This document shows, piece after piece, positions 1 through 12,108 of a stretch of 64,000 bases of DNA. The position numbers were made by a program, and so were the translations under genes. The stretch comes from Ampullaceana balthica (taxonomy: Eukaryota; Mollusca; Gastropoda; Lymnaeidae). Every line of letters starts with the position of its first letter. Position 1 is the first letter of the stretch. Under the pieces are notes generated by a model. That model had not been told where the DNA came from and did not search any database. It saw nothing but the letters and a program-made list of their open reading frames with translations. The DNA lies in NCBI GenBank assembly GCA_944989445.1, contig CALYLW010000325.1, positions 690,928 to 754,927 of the forward strand, given 5' to 3'.

Positions 1-3000
1 AGAATGAGATGTAAGAATGAGATATAAGAATGCGATGTAAGAATGAGATGTAAGAATGAGATGTAAGAATGAGATGTAAGAATGAGATGTAAGAATGAGA
101 TGTAAGAATGAGATGTAAGAATGAGATGTAAGAATGAGATGTACGAATGAATGAGATGTAAGAATGAGATATAAGAATGCGATGTAAGAATGAGATGTAA
201 GAATGAGATATAAGAATGCGATGTAAGAATGAGATGTAAGAATGAGATGTAAGAATGAGATGTAAGAATGAGATGTAAGAATGAGATGTAAGAATGAGAT
301 GTAAGAATGAGATGTAAGAATGAGATGTAAGAATGAGATGTAAGAATGAGATGTAAGAATGAGATGTAAGAATGAGATGTAAGAATGAATGAGATTTAAG
401 AATGAGATGTAAGAATGAGATGTAAGAATGAGATGTAAGAATGAGATGTAAGAATGAGATGTAAGAATGAGATGTAAGAATGAGATCTAAGAATGAGATG
501 TAAGAATGAGATGTAAGAATGAATGAGATGTAAGAATGAGATGTAAGAATGAGATGTAAGAATGCGATGTAAGAATGAGATGTACGAATGAATGAGATGT
601 AAGAATGAGATATAAGAATGCGATGTAAGAATGAGATGTAAGAATGAGATATAAGAATGCGATGTAAGAATGAGATGAAAGAATGAGATGTAAGAATGAG
701 ATGTAAGAATGAGATGTAAGAATGAGATGTAAGAATGAGATGTAAGAATGAGATGTAAGAATGAGACGTAAGAATGAGATGTAAGAATGAATGAGATTTA
801 AGAATAAGATGTAAGAATGAGATGTAAGAATGAGATGTAAGAATGAGATGTAAGAATGAGATGTACGAATGAATGAGATGTAAGAATGAGATGTAAGAAT
901 GAGACGTACGAATGAATGAGATGTAAGAATGAGATGTAAGAATGAGATGTAAGAATGAATGAGATTTAAGAATGAGATGTAAGAATGAGATGTAAGAATG
1001 AGATGTAAGAATGAGATGTACGAATTAATAAGATGTAAGAATGAGATGTAAGAATGAGATGTACGAATGAATGAGATGTAAGAATGAGATGTAAGAATGA
1101 GATGTACGAATGAATGAGATGTAAGAATGAGATGTAAGAATCAATGAGATGTAAGAATGAGAGCTAAGAATGAATGAGATGTAAGAATGAGATGTATGAA
1201 TGAGGTGTAAGAATGAGATGTAAGAATGAGATGTAAGAATGAGATGTAAGAATGAATGAGATTTAAGAATGAGATGTAAGAATGAGATGTAAGAATGAGA
1301 TGTAAGAATGAGATCTAAGAATGAGATGTAAGAATGAGATGTAAGAATGAATGAGATTTAAGAATGAGATGTAAGAATGAGATGTAAGAATGAGATGTAA
1401 GAATGAGATGTAAGAATGAATGAGATTTAAGAATGAGATGTAAGAATGAATGAGATTTAAGAATGAGATGTAAGAATGAATGAGATTTAAGAATGAGATG
1501 TAAGAATGAGATGTAAGAATGAGATGTAAGAATGAGATGTAAGAATGAATGAGATTTAAGAATGAGATGTAAGAATGAGATGTAAGAATGAGATGTAAGA
1601 ATGAGATGTAAGAATGAGATGTAAGAATGAATGAGATTTAAGAATGAGATGTAAGAATGAGATGTAAGAATGAGATGTAAGAATGAATGAGATTTAAGAA
1701 TGAGATGTAAGAATGAGATGTAAGAATGAGATGTAAGAATGAATGAGATTTAAGAATGAGATGTAAGAATGAGATGTAAGAATGATATGTACGAATGAAT
1801 GAGATTTAAGAATGAGATGTAAGAATGAGATGTAAGAATGAGATGTACGAATGAGATGTAAGAATGAGATGTAAGAATGAGATGTAAGAATGAGATGTAA
1901 GAATGAGATGTAAGAATGAGATGTAAGAATGAGATGTAAGAATGAGATGTAAGAATGAGATGTAAGAATGAGATGTAAGAATGAGATGTAAGAATGAGAT
2001 TTAAGAATGAGATGTAAGAATGAGATGTAAGAATGAATGAGATGTAAGAATGAATGAGATGTAAGAATGAGATGTAAGAATGAGATGTAAGAATGAGATG
2101 TAAGAATGAGATGTAAGAATGAGATGTAAGAATGAGATGTAAGAATGAGACGTACGAATGAATGAGATGTAAGAATGAGATGTAAGAATGAGATGTAAGA
2201 ATGAGACGTACGAATGAATGAGATGTAAGAATGAGATGTAAGAATGAGATGTAAGAATGAATGAGATTTAAGAATGAGATGTAAGAATGAGATGTAAGAA
2301 TGAGATGTAAGAATGAGATGTACGAATTAATAAGATGTAAGAATGAGATGTAAGAATGAGATGTACGAATGAATGAGATGTAAGAATGAGATGTATGAAT
2401 GAGGTGTAAGAATGAGATGTAAGAATGAGATGTAAGAATGAGATGTAAGAATGAATGAGATTTAAGAATGAGATGTAAGAATGAGATGTAAGAATGAGAT
2501 GTAAGAATGAGATCTAAGAATGAGATGTAAGAATGAGATGTAAGAATGAATGAGATTTAAGAATGAGATGTAAGAATGAGATGTAAGAATGAGATGTAAG
2601 AATGAGATGTAAGAATGAATGAGATTTAAGAATGAGATGTAAGAATGAATGAGATTTAAGAATGAGATGTAAGAATGAATGAGATTTAAGAATGAGATGT
2701 AAGAATGAGATGTAAGAATGAGATGTAAGAATGAGATGTAAGAATGAATGAGATTTAAGAATGAGATGTAAGAATGAGATGTAAGAATGAGATGTAAGAA
2801 TGAGATGTAAGAATGAGATGTAAGAATGAATGAGATTTAAGAATGAGATGTAAGAATGAGATGTAAGAATGAGATGTAAGAATGAATGAGATTTAAGAAT
2901 GAGATGTAAGAATGAGATGTAAGAATGAGATGTAAGAATGAATGAGATTTAAGCATGAGATGTAAGAATGAGATGTAAGAATGATATGTACGAATGAATG

Positions 3001-6000
3001 AGATTTAAGAATGAGATGTAAGAATGAGATGTAAGAATGAGATGTACGAATGAGATGTAAGAATGAGATGTAAGAATGAGATGTAAGAATGAGATGTAAG
3101 AATGAGATGTAAGAATGAGATGTAAGAATGAGATGTAAGAATGAGATGTAAGAATGAGATGTAAGAATGAGATGTAAGAATGAGATTTAAGAATGAGATG
3201 TAAGAATGAGATGTAAGAATGAATGAGATGTAAGAATGAGATGTAAGAATGAGATGTAAGAATGAGATGTAAGAATGAGATGTAAGAATGAGATGTAAGA
3301 ATGAGATGTAAGAATGAGATGTAAGAATGAGATGTAAGAATGAGATGTAAGAATGAGATGTAAGAATGAGATGTAAGAATGAGATGTAAGAATGAATGAA
3401 ATTTAAGAATGAGATGTAAGAATGAGATGTAAGAATGAGATGTAAGAATGAGATGTAAGAATGAGATGTAAGAATGAGATGTAAGAATGAGATGTAAGAA
3501 TGAGATGTAAGAATGAGATGTAAGAATGAGATGTAAGAATGAGATGTAAGAATGAGATTTAAGAATGAGATGTAAGAATGAGATTTAAGAATGAGATGTA
3601 AGAATGAGATGTAAGAATGAATGAGATGTAAGAATGAGATGTAAGAATGAGATGTAAGAATGAGATGTAAGAATGAGATGTAAGAATGAGATGTAAGAAT
3701 GAGATGTAAGAATGAGATGTAAGAATGAGATGTAAGAATGAGATGTAAGAATGAGATGTAAGAATGAGATGTAAGAATGAATGAGATTTAAGAATGAGAT
3801 GTAAGAATGAGATGTACGAATGAATGAGATTTAAGAATGAGATGTAAGAATGAATGAGATGTAAGAATGAGATGTAAGAATGAGGTGTACGAATGAGATG
3901 TAAGAATGAGATGTAAGAATGAGATGTAAGAATGAGGTGTAATAATGAGATGTAAGAATGAGATGTAAGAATGAGATGTAAGAATGAGATGTAAGAATGA
4001 GATGTAAGAATGAGATGTAAGAATGAGATGTAAGAATGAGATGTAAGAATGAGATGTAAGAATGAGATGTAAGAATGAGATGTAAGAATGAGATGTAAGA
4101 ATGAGATGTAAGAATGAGATGTAAGAATGAGGTGTAAGAATGAGATGTAAGAATGAGGTGTAACATGAGATGTAAGAATGAGATGTAAGAATGAGATGTA
4201 AGAATGAGATTTAAGAATGAGATGTAAGAATGAGATGTAAGAATGAGATGTAAGAATGAGATGTAAGAATGAGATGTAAGAATGAGATGTAAGAATGAGA
4301 TGTAAGAATGAGATGTAAGAATGAGATGTAAGAATGAGATGTAAGAATGAGATGTAAGAATGAGATGTAAGAATGAGATGTAAGAATGAGATGTAAGAAT
4401 GAGATGTAAGAATGAGATGTAAGAATGAGATGTAAGAATGAGATGTAAGAATGAGATGTAAGAATGAGATGTAAGAATGAGATGTAAGAATGAGATGTAA
4501 GAATGAGATGTAAGAATGAGATGTAAGAATGAGATGTAAGAATGAGATGTAAGAATGAGATGTAAGAATGAGATGTAAGAATGAGATGTAAGAATGAGAT
4601 GTAAGAATGAGATGTAAGAATGAGATGTAAGAATGAGATGTAAGAATGAGATGTAAGAATGAGATGTAAGAATGAGATGTAAGAATGAGATGTAAGAATG
4701 AGATGTAAGAATGAGATGTAAGAATGAGATGTAAGAATGAGATGTAAGAATGAGGTGTAAGAATGAGATGTAAGAATGAGATGTAAGAATGAGATTTAAG
4801 AATGAGATGTAAGAATGAGATGTAAGAATGAATGAGATTTAAGAATGAGATGTAAGAATGAGATGTAAGAATGAGATGTAAGAATGAGATGTAAGAATGA
4901 GATGTAAGAATGAGATGTACGAATGAATGAGATTTAAGAATGATATGTAAGAATGAGATGTAAGAATGAGATGTAAGAATGAGATGTAAGAATGAGATGT
5001 AAGAATGAGATGTAAGAATGAGATGTAAGAATGAGATGTAAGAATGAGATGTAAGAATGAGATGTAAGAATGAGATGTAAGAATGAGATGTAAGAATGAG
5101 ATGTAAGAATGAGATGTAAGAATGAGATTTAAGAATGAGATGTAAGAATGAGATGTAAGAATGAGATGTAAGAATGAGATGTAAGAATGAGATGTAAGAA
5201 TGAGATGTAAGAATGAGATGTAAGAATGAGATGTAAGAATGAGGTGTAAGAATGAGATGTAAGAATGAGATGTAAGAATGAGATTTAATAATGAGATGTA
5301 AGAATGAGATGTAAGAATGAATGAAATTTAAGAATGAGATGTAAGAATGAGATGTAAGAATGAGATGTAAGAATGAGATGTAAGAATGAGATGTAAGAAT
5401 GAGATGTAAGAATGAGATGTAAGAATGAGATGTAAGAATGAGATGTACGAATGAATGAGATTTAAGAATGAATGAGATTTAAGAATGAGATGTAAGAATG
5501 AGATGTAAGAATGAGATGTAAGAATGAGATGTAAGAATGAGATGTAAGAATGAGATGTACGAATGAATGAGATTTAAGAATGAGATGTAAGAATGAGATG
5601 TAAGAATGAGATGTAAGAATGAGATGTAAGAATGAGATGTAAGAATGAGATGTAAGAATGAGATGTAAGAATGAGATGTAAGAATGAGATGTAAGAATGA
5701 ATGAGATTTAAGAATGAGATGTAAGAATGAGATGTAAGAATGAGATGTAAGAATGAGATGTAAGAATGAGATGTAAGAATGAGTTTTAAGAATGAGATGT
5801 AAGAATGAGATGTAAGAATGAGATGTAAGAATGAGATTTAAGAATGAGATGTAAGAATGAGATGTAAGAATGAGATGTAAGAATGAGATGTAAGAATGAG
5901 ATGTAAGAATGAGATGTAAGAATGAGATGTAAGAATGAGATGTAAGAATGAGATGTAAGAATGAGATGTAAGAATGAGATGTAAGAATGAGATGTAAGAA

Positions 6001-6133
6001 TGAGATGTAAGAATGAGATGTAAGAATGAGATGTAAGAATGAATGAGATGTAAGAATGAGATGTAAGAATGAGATGTAAGAATGAGATGTAAGAATGAGA
6101 TGTAAGAATGAATGAGATGTAAGAAAGAGATGC
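1..6133. repeat. 13-bp satellite array (over 6 kb, open at left edge)
   Basis: About 450 tandem copies of a 13-bp unit, AGAATGAGATGTA. The main variant is a 17-bp unit carrying an extra ATGA. The plus strand is almost free of C, which appears only in rare variants such as TACG and GCG. The array already runs at base 1, so its true length is unknown. The last recognisable unit is near 6133, where the sequence turns into non-repetitive DNA. Long minus-strand open frames exist because 13 bp times 3 gives a 13-residue stop-free period; I do not regard them as genes. The copy number is a hand estimate. Confidence 0.98.
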
Positions 6134-6788
6134 ATGTTGAAGAAGTTTGTGAGGATGGTAGAGTGACGATGTCCACCACGAGGGTGAGCGTGTGGTGAAT
6201 TTCGGATGAGGTAGCTGACTCCACCGACACCCTTCTTGACTGACCACAAGCGACAGTGTCACTGACCGCAGCGTTGGAAGGACGAGGATTAACCCTCGGA
6301 TTATTGGTTAATCCTTGATGGGTCAACCCCCATCGTGGCCAACACCAAGTTGTCACGTGTGACCCAAGGTTTAGAAAAGATTTGCTATATAGGCTGGAAC
6401 AAAGTCAGAGATTAATAAGTTAATAAAGAATTTTTGAAAGAAAAGGTATAAGGGAGAGCAAAATGACATTTAAAGGGACATACGCCAATGACTTTTTTGT
6501 TGATAATTTGTCTAGCTACTAATTATATGGAGTATTCTAATTGGTCATAATACCTCATTTAAATTATTGCTGTTCTTCAAAGTTTTAAATTGAGAATTGC
6601 TTTGATCTGTTGCTGTGAGACATATGTAATAAAATGTACAATAACAGTATTTGTTTCCAACCATGCGAAAGTTAATTTCAGTTTGTTATTTATTAATTTA
6701 TATTTTCATTTTGATATACACTGCATTAAGAAGTCCATACAACAAAATATTTAAAAAAAATAGAAATAAAAACCCCCGTAAAAACAAA
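6134..6788. other. Non-repetitive AT-rich spacer
   Basis: The first 230 bases after the satellite are GC-richer and include a local inverted motif around TTAACC/GGTTAA (6289-6312). The rest is AT-rich. I see no coding region, splice pair or repeat family member here. Confidence 0.6.
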
Positions 6789-7173
6789 GTTTTTGACTAT
6801 AAATCCCTTATATATGAGACATAACTAAAAGTATTGATTATGTTCAAAAGTAACAGACATTTACAGAGTGAAATCGAAATTATCTCCCTTGGCTTTAAAA
6901 CTAGGTCAACTCTAGCAGACGACGACTAAACATTCTAAATAGTGATTTATATATTATAGATAAACTAAAAATGCATTAATTTAATTACGGTACGTTCGAT
7001 CGATCTGAAATTTTGATACAATGCATTGTTAGGTGAGATGGGTTCGTGTGCCAAATTTCAGCTCGATGGCTTTACTGGAAGTGGGTCATTTTCAACTTTT
7101 GTTTTTCCGCGGGCGGACGGGCGTCGCGGGCGGACGGGACGACGAATGAGATGGCGGTGAAGTTAATATAAAT
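6789..7173 (-). mobile_element. Dispersed 600-bp element, truncated inverted copy
   Basis: Read on the minus strand, this segment follows the same order of blocks as the elements at 29619-30222, 44447-45065 and 53569-54054: a CCCACTTCC block, a GAGCTGAAATTT block, an ATCAAAATTTCAGATCGAT block, then TAATTAAATTAATG. The far end carries the shared CTATAAATCC and TATATATGAGACATAAC motifs. The middle modules of the full copies are missing. The element has no open frame, so it is non-autonomous. Its class is not resolved. Confidence 0.65.
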
Positions 7174-8207
7174 AAAATAAAAAGCAACACTGTGCTGACA
7201 GGAATGCGTGTACTAGAAGTACTGAAAGTTTTTTTTTAAAAAGTATTTTTAATAAATAGTAAAACATAAGGAGGAAGGGGCGCACTTAAAAATCATAGAC
7301 CAAATAACACACGATGTACAGCAAAAAAGAAGCTATGATGTGTTGTTGTTTTTTAAAAAGTACCTTTACAATAATATTTACAAACAGTATTTATCAATAC
7401 AGTGATTTGGGAATGTATGTGCCGCTAGATTAAACCATTTCGATTTCAGGAGAATAAAAGTATGTCACCGAGTAAATGAAAAAGAGTAAAGAATAAAAAA
7501 AATAACAAAATTACCAACTGAAAATGCCGGTACGCTTTCCACTGAGTGATTACAGAAAATTGATTGAAATGACAAAACTAATTGAAAGTCGGCTGCTCAC
7601 CCAAGAGGAGATAATCACCCTCAAGTTTTGGTGACTGCTGACTTGAACTTGAAGTAAAAAGAAAGAAGGAAAAAAAAATTAATAAAATAAATATCTCGCC
7701 AGCCTTGACTTAAGATGGTTTAGATCAGGACTTCCTGATGACGTCATCTTGACGTCTGCTTGGTTTCATCTGGAAATTACACACGACCATTTCTAGCGAC
7801 TGATCGGAAATTTTTAACATTTTACACTTTGATTTCTTTCTTCTTTAAAAGAATACCCCCCCCCCTTCTTTTCTTCTCCAGCTTAGTTATTAAGAGAAAA
7901 CGTACGACCTAGGGGGACCAATGGTTTTCATGGGAAAATGTTAAGTCACGTAAAGTAAATTACGTCGTGACGATGGAGACAAAATTTGATCTATTCAAGG
8001 CTTCGTAAAATTTAATTTTAAAAAAAATCCTTCACGAATTCTAAGATGGTTTCCAACTTAAATCTGATTCTATTTTAAAATGTTTTGTACTGAGTCGATT
8101 GAGTTCATTGAAATATTTTTAACATGGGACGTTTTTAAACTCGCGGAACAGTCTCAAGGGAGCAGTATGAAAATATAAACAAAGAATGTCTAAATGTTTC
8201 TTTAAAT
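7174..8207. other. AT-rich spacer
   Basis: A-rich and T-rich sequence with a C9-C10 tract near 7857 and a TGACGTCA palindrome at 7739-7746. No gene or structured repeat is seen. Confidence 0.6.
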
Positions 8208-8829
8208 AACACAACGAAGTAGTTGAAATAAACAAAACAACCCAGTGGTTGACATAAACAACACCACCCAGTGGTTGACATAAACAACACAACCCAGTGG
8301 TTGACATAAACAACACAACCCAGTGGTTGACATAAACAACACCACCCAGTGGTTGACATAAACAACACCACCCAGTGGTTGACATAAACAACACCACCCA
8401 GTGGTTGACATAAACAACACAACCCAGTGGTTGACACAAACAACAACACCCAGTGGTTGAAATAAACAACCCCACCCAGTGGTTGACATAAATAAAACCA
8501 CACAGTTGTTGACATAAACAACACAACCCAGTGTTGACATAAACAACACAACCCAGTGGTTGACATAAACAACAACACCCAGTGTTGACATAAACAACAC
8601 AACCCAGTGTTGACATAAACAACACAACCCAGTGTTGACATAAACAACACAACCCAATGGTTGAAATAAACAACACAACCCAGTGATTGACATAAATAAA
8701 ACCACACAGTTGTTGACATAAACAACACAACCCAGTGGTTGACATAAATAAAACCACCCAGTGGTTGACATAAACAACAACACCCAGTTGTTGACATAAA
8801 CAACAACACCCAGTGGTTGACATAAACAA
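8208..8829. repeat. 26-bp minisatellite
   Basis: About 24 copies of a 26-bp unit with the core CCCAGTGGTTGACATAAAC. Some copies have lost one G-T pair (CAGTGTTGAC), and a variant with ACACAGTTGTTGAC occurs twice (near 8490 and 8700), both times followed by similar neighbours, so a block was duplicated inside the array. All three minus-strand frames stay open through it, which is a periodicity effect. Confidence 0.96.
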
Positions 8830-8984
8830 GCGTCCTTGGTGTACGTAACACAACTCATCCCTGGCCGGTTACGACAGTTCAGGTGAAGCGTCCTTGCCGT
8901 GGTTCCATCAGCCAAATCTTTGAGCCATCTCTCAAGTAATTGGTCTTTGGCCCACATCTTCACTCCCGTGGTGAGAACGGCCCC
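8830..8984 (-). pseudogene. Possible LINE coding fragment (inverted)
   Basis: On the minus strand this reads as a stop-free, non-repetitive 40-odd residues with the pattern AKDQLLERWLKDLAD..TTARTLHL. That pattern recalls the W-rich, GR-L segment that precedes the C-terminal cysteine motif in RNase H-bearing LINEs. The link is weak and rests on pattern memory. It lies in opposite orientation to the clearer LINE fragment at 9067-9205. Confidence 0.25.
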
Positions 8985-9064
8985 TTAGCTCCCAGTCCCC
9001 TTAGCTCCCAGTCCCCTTAGCTCCCAGTCCCCGTAGCTCCCAGTCCCCGTAGCTCCCAGTCCCC
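8985..9064. repeat. 16-bp tandem repeat
   Basis: Five exact-period copies of a 16-bp unit (core TTAGCTCCCAGTCCCC). The last two copies have GTAG in place of TTAG. It sits between two LINE-like fragments. Confidence 0.95.
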
Positions 9065-9066
9065 GT

Positions 9067-9205
9067 TTACGCAAAATCAGGACTAGACACTGTCCGACAA
9101 ACAAATACCTGCACAGGCTCAAAGGGCCCCGGCTGCTGCGTATGTGGCTTAGCTGAGGAGAAGGTGACTCACCTGCTGGCCGGACACTGCAGCGATTGGA
9201 ACTAG
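9067..9205 (+). pseudogene. LINE C-terminal fragment with cysteine motif
   Basis: The first frame reads LRKIRTRHCPTNKYLHRLK, matching the L-R-T-x-H-x-x-x-N-x-Y-L-x-R-L pattern at the end of many invertebrate LINE polyproteins. A one-base frameshift near 9122 then gives CCVCGLAEEKVTHLLAGHC, the C-x-C-G-x-x-E-E-x-x-x-H-L-L-x-x-C knuckle that normally follows. The segment is short, frameshifted and ends at TAG 9203-9205. It is a dead remnant; the clade cannot be set from this much sequence. Confidence 0.6.
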
Positions 9206-9741
9206 AACTGCCAAAGATTTCTTGTTTGGAGATGGAACAGTAAGACGGGTCTTAAATGTTGGATAGCTCGATCTTCCAAAGAGAATGCCACATATTGAAA
9301 AATGTCTATTAAAAATGTGCCTCTGAACTTTTCTTTCATTTTTTAAAAAGATAAACAGAAGTTTTAAAAAAAGTAAACGTGACAACGCAGATCTTCTGTG
9401 ATACGCACCCTCCCCCCCCCAATCCAATATTATTCCTTCTAGCAGACGTGTAAAATTTCTCTCTCGGCTGCCCTAATAAAATTAACGGTGACGGCGGCCA
9501 TCTTTGATCCATTTCAACACGAGATTATTTCCCTCTCGGTAAGGAAATGGGCGTGGCTAGGGTTACGTCACCACATGTGGGATATATTTCCAATCTCCGC
9601 TGAAATATTCAAGTTCTTCTTGTTCACTGTAACATTAATAAAAATACTTGTTGACTACATTTTCTAAGTGCAAAAATAAATAAAAAATACTAAAACTAGA
9701 CTTTCTCTTTTCTTTCGAAGTCCAAATTTTCACATTGGGTT
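9206..9741. other. Spacer without recognisable features
   Basis: Mixed-composition DNA with a C10 tract near 9411. Nothing coding or repetitive is supported. Confidence 0.55.
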
Positions 9742-10135
9742 AAAGGCCGTCATGCACCTAGAGGGGGGAAGGGGTCACACATTTGTGATGATGTGTGACG
9801 AAGAGGAGGGTGGTGTTTAAGAACTGTGCTTTCACTTGAAAAATGCGCAACTTAAAATAAAAGTTCCACTTAAATATTTGATTGCTTACAATTTATTTAA
9901 CGACGTTTTACATGGCTTCACTAGTGTAACAACATTAGAATTACACAAAATACACACTTATATGATTTTTAAAAAAAATAGAAACATCCTCATTTTCAAA
10001 TTGAAAATATAGATTTTACTGCGGTGGGGGCGCAAAGATTTGTGACGTCATATTTGAGGGGGGTCTAGCTTTTCCTGACGACGTGTGACAAGGAAGGAAG
10101 GGGTCTGAAAAATCGACCATAATCGCGTCTGGTAA
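9742..10135 (-). mobile_element. CRE-bearing inverted-repeat element, copy 1
   Basis: This is a diverged minus-strand copy of the element best preserved at 29014-29442. Shared landmarks, read on the minus strand, are a TGACGTCA with TTTGCG after it, an AT-rich core ending in TTAAACACC, and GTCACACATCGTCAC-like blocks near the end. The termini are decayed. The palindrome TGACGTCA is kept at 10043-10050. No open frame is present. Confidence 0.6.
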
Positions 10136-11115
10136 AGATACTCTTAGAAACCAGATCAGTATTATACTTTGGCACTTTACAAACTAATTTATTTACTTTA
10201 TAAAGGCATACACATTTTTATCGAGTTTTTTAAAATACATCTGTATTTAAATTAGTCAATAATTTATAACAATTATATATTAATCAAAAATAATTATTAT
10301 TTTATCTGAAATTTCTAATGCATTTTTTGGGGTGCAAGTATTGTTTTTTTTAAAAAGCTTACATTGTTTGATTTTATGTGTGTGAATTGTATGAAAACTC
10401 GAAGCAAGTCAGTGAACATATGCTAGGATCCTACTCCAAATGTCAATTCGATATACGATGGGTAAGTGATTTCTAAATGAATTACCCATGTATCTATAAC
10501 AATTATAATGAATTAAAATATAAATTATGTTTGTATACACAGATCTGAATATCATGCTATGTCTTAAAATTGCTAAATTACCATCAAAGAAAGAAATAGA
10601 TAGCATGTCCTTATGGTGTAAATTGCTGAAGAGTGAAAAAATCGCGAAAAATTACATTTCTTCATGGTAAATAACATTATACGTAATAATGACATTCATG
10701 GGCATGAAGCACGGAGCAGTTGAAAGCACCAGCTGCCTTGTCCTCACAAGGCTCTGGCTGTGACTTGGATGTCAGATTTCTCTCCCTTTTGGTAGTCACC
10801 AGGCTCCAAGAGACGGCCAAGCCTCTGGGGCAGGAAGTGACAGACTAAGACCGGAAGCCGGTCGGTGAAGTCCCATCATGCTCGCGAGATTATCGTGATT
10901 TCCCGGCATGGGAGAGTTCTTATGACACGGGAATGTGCCAGATTTATTTTTTTACTTTTCTGTTGTTATTTCTAATAAAAATTGTTTAAACGAATCTTAT
11001 TTACTGAATAAATAAAATTTGCACTAATATTTATCGCATAAATATAATTAAATTAACGTTGCTGTATTTACTCATTTTATGAAAGTAGTTTTACAAAAAC
11101 GACGATTGCGAAGTT
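10136..11115. other. Spacer; GC-richer block at 10690-10930
   Basis: Mostly AT-rich. A block at about 10690-10930 is clearly GC-richer and complex, but I find no open frame with splice signals and no known repeat in it. Confidence 0.5.
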
Positions 11116-11293
11116 AATTGGTGCATAATTTCTTTAATTGGTGCATAATTTCTTTAATTGGTGCATAATTTCTTTAATTGGTGCATAATTTCTTTAATTG
11201 GTGCATAATTTCTTTAATTGGTGCATAATTTCTTTAATTGGTGCATAATTTCTTTAATTGGTGCATAATTTCTTTAATTGGTGCATAATTTCT
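11116..11293. repeat. 20-bp tandem repeat
   Basis: Nine copies of a 20-bp unit (AATTGGTGCATAATTTCTTT), identical apart from the incomplete last copy. Such uniformity points to recent expansion. Confidence 0.97.
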
Positions 11294-12108
11294 CATAAGG
11301 CATATTTCACTCTCTTAGCTTATAGCTGTGTTAAAACTGAACCGAATACACACCAACACCTGCGCACACACACACACACCCACCCATACACGTGCTCACA
11401 CTCTCTTAAAAAACTTCAAATGACTAAGTATCAAAAGTCAGTCTCATGATATGTGAAATAGTGTTGTAGTTAGATAACCCAGAGTTTCTTGACCTAGCTT
11501 CAACTTCAACAAATCAAGTCAGTAAATTTGTAACAAGCCCATTTGAGACCTTCACGGTTTTATTTGCATTTCATTTCTCATTAAAAACCAGTCAGTTTCA
11601 TAGAACTATTTTTTAAAAATTGAGATGAAAAGTGGATTTAGTTATCGTATAGTAAATAGATGTCATTAATTGATATTTACTTTTTAATAGTCGCCATTTT
11701 TATGGTGGTAGGGGTGGGGGCAGGGTTAAAAAAAAGTCCCGGGTGTTTGCCGGGAATATCCCCGCTATGTGCCGCGTGCCTTAATGCTTGTGATTTCTGT
11801 ATTACCTTGTCAGCAACAGAAACATCATGTTTAAAGCGAGCTATTATATATCTCTCAGGTGCATGTAATGTTTACACATCTTCCACAGGTGATAAGATCC
11901 AGAATAGACAGTATTCAAAGTAACTCGTGGAAAAAAATAAAATAAAAAAAGCCTATTTAAGGCTTGCTAAAAGACGCCACAAAAAGCACGTGTCGTGACT
12001 CTAAGTTGGGTCAGACTGATTCTTATAATGGGCAGAGAATTTTGATCCATTTCCTCTAATCTAAAAACATTGATTAGCTTTGCACGCATATCTTTTTAAA
12101 TATATACA
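11294..12108. other. Spacer with a CA microsatellite
   Basis: A (CA)n tract lies at about 11362-11384. The remainder is AT-rich, including a G-rich patch near 11705-11760. Open frames here have no supporting motif. Confidence 0.55.

Noticed and set aside
1..6133. Telomeric repeat
   Set aside because: The unit AGAATGAGATGTA is not TTAGGG-like or another known telomere motif, and the array ends in ordinary transposon-bearing DNA; a subtelomeric position cannot be judged.
5479..6356. Long minus-strand open frames over the right end of the 13-bp array, with complex N-terminal stretches
   Set aside because: The complex part is short flanking DNA; the rest is the array read in three registers. 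No splice site, start context or domain.
8119..8963. Three overlapping minus-strand frames of about 240 residues across the 26-bp array
   Set aside because: All three registers of a stop-free 26-bp unit stay open; the cysteine-rich look comes from the unit. Only the short non-repeat N-terminus of one frame is discussed, as a possible LINE trace.
11116..11293. CRISPR-like regular repeats
   Set aside because: The units are directly contiguous with no spacers, and the DNA is eukaryotic. The same holds for all other arrays in the window.
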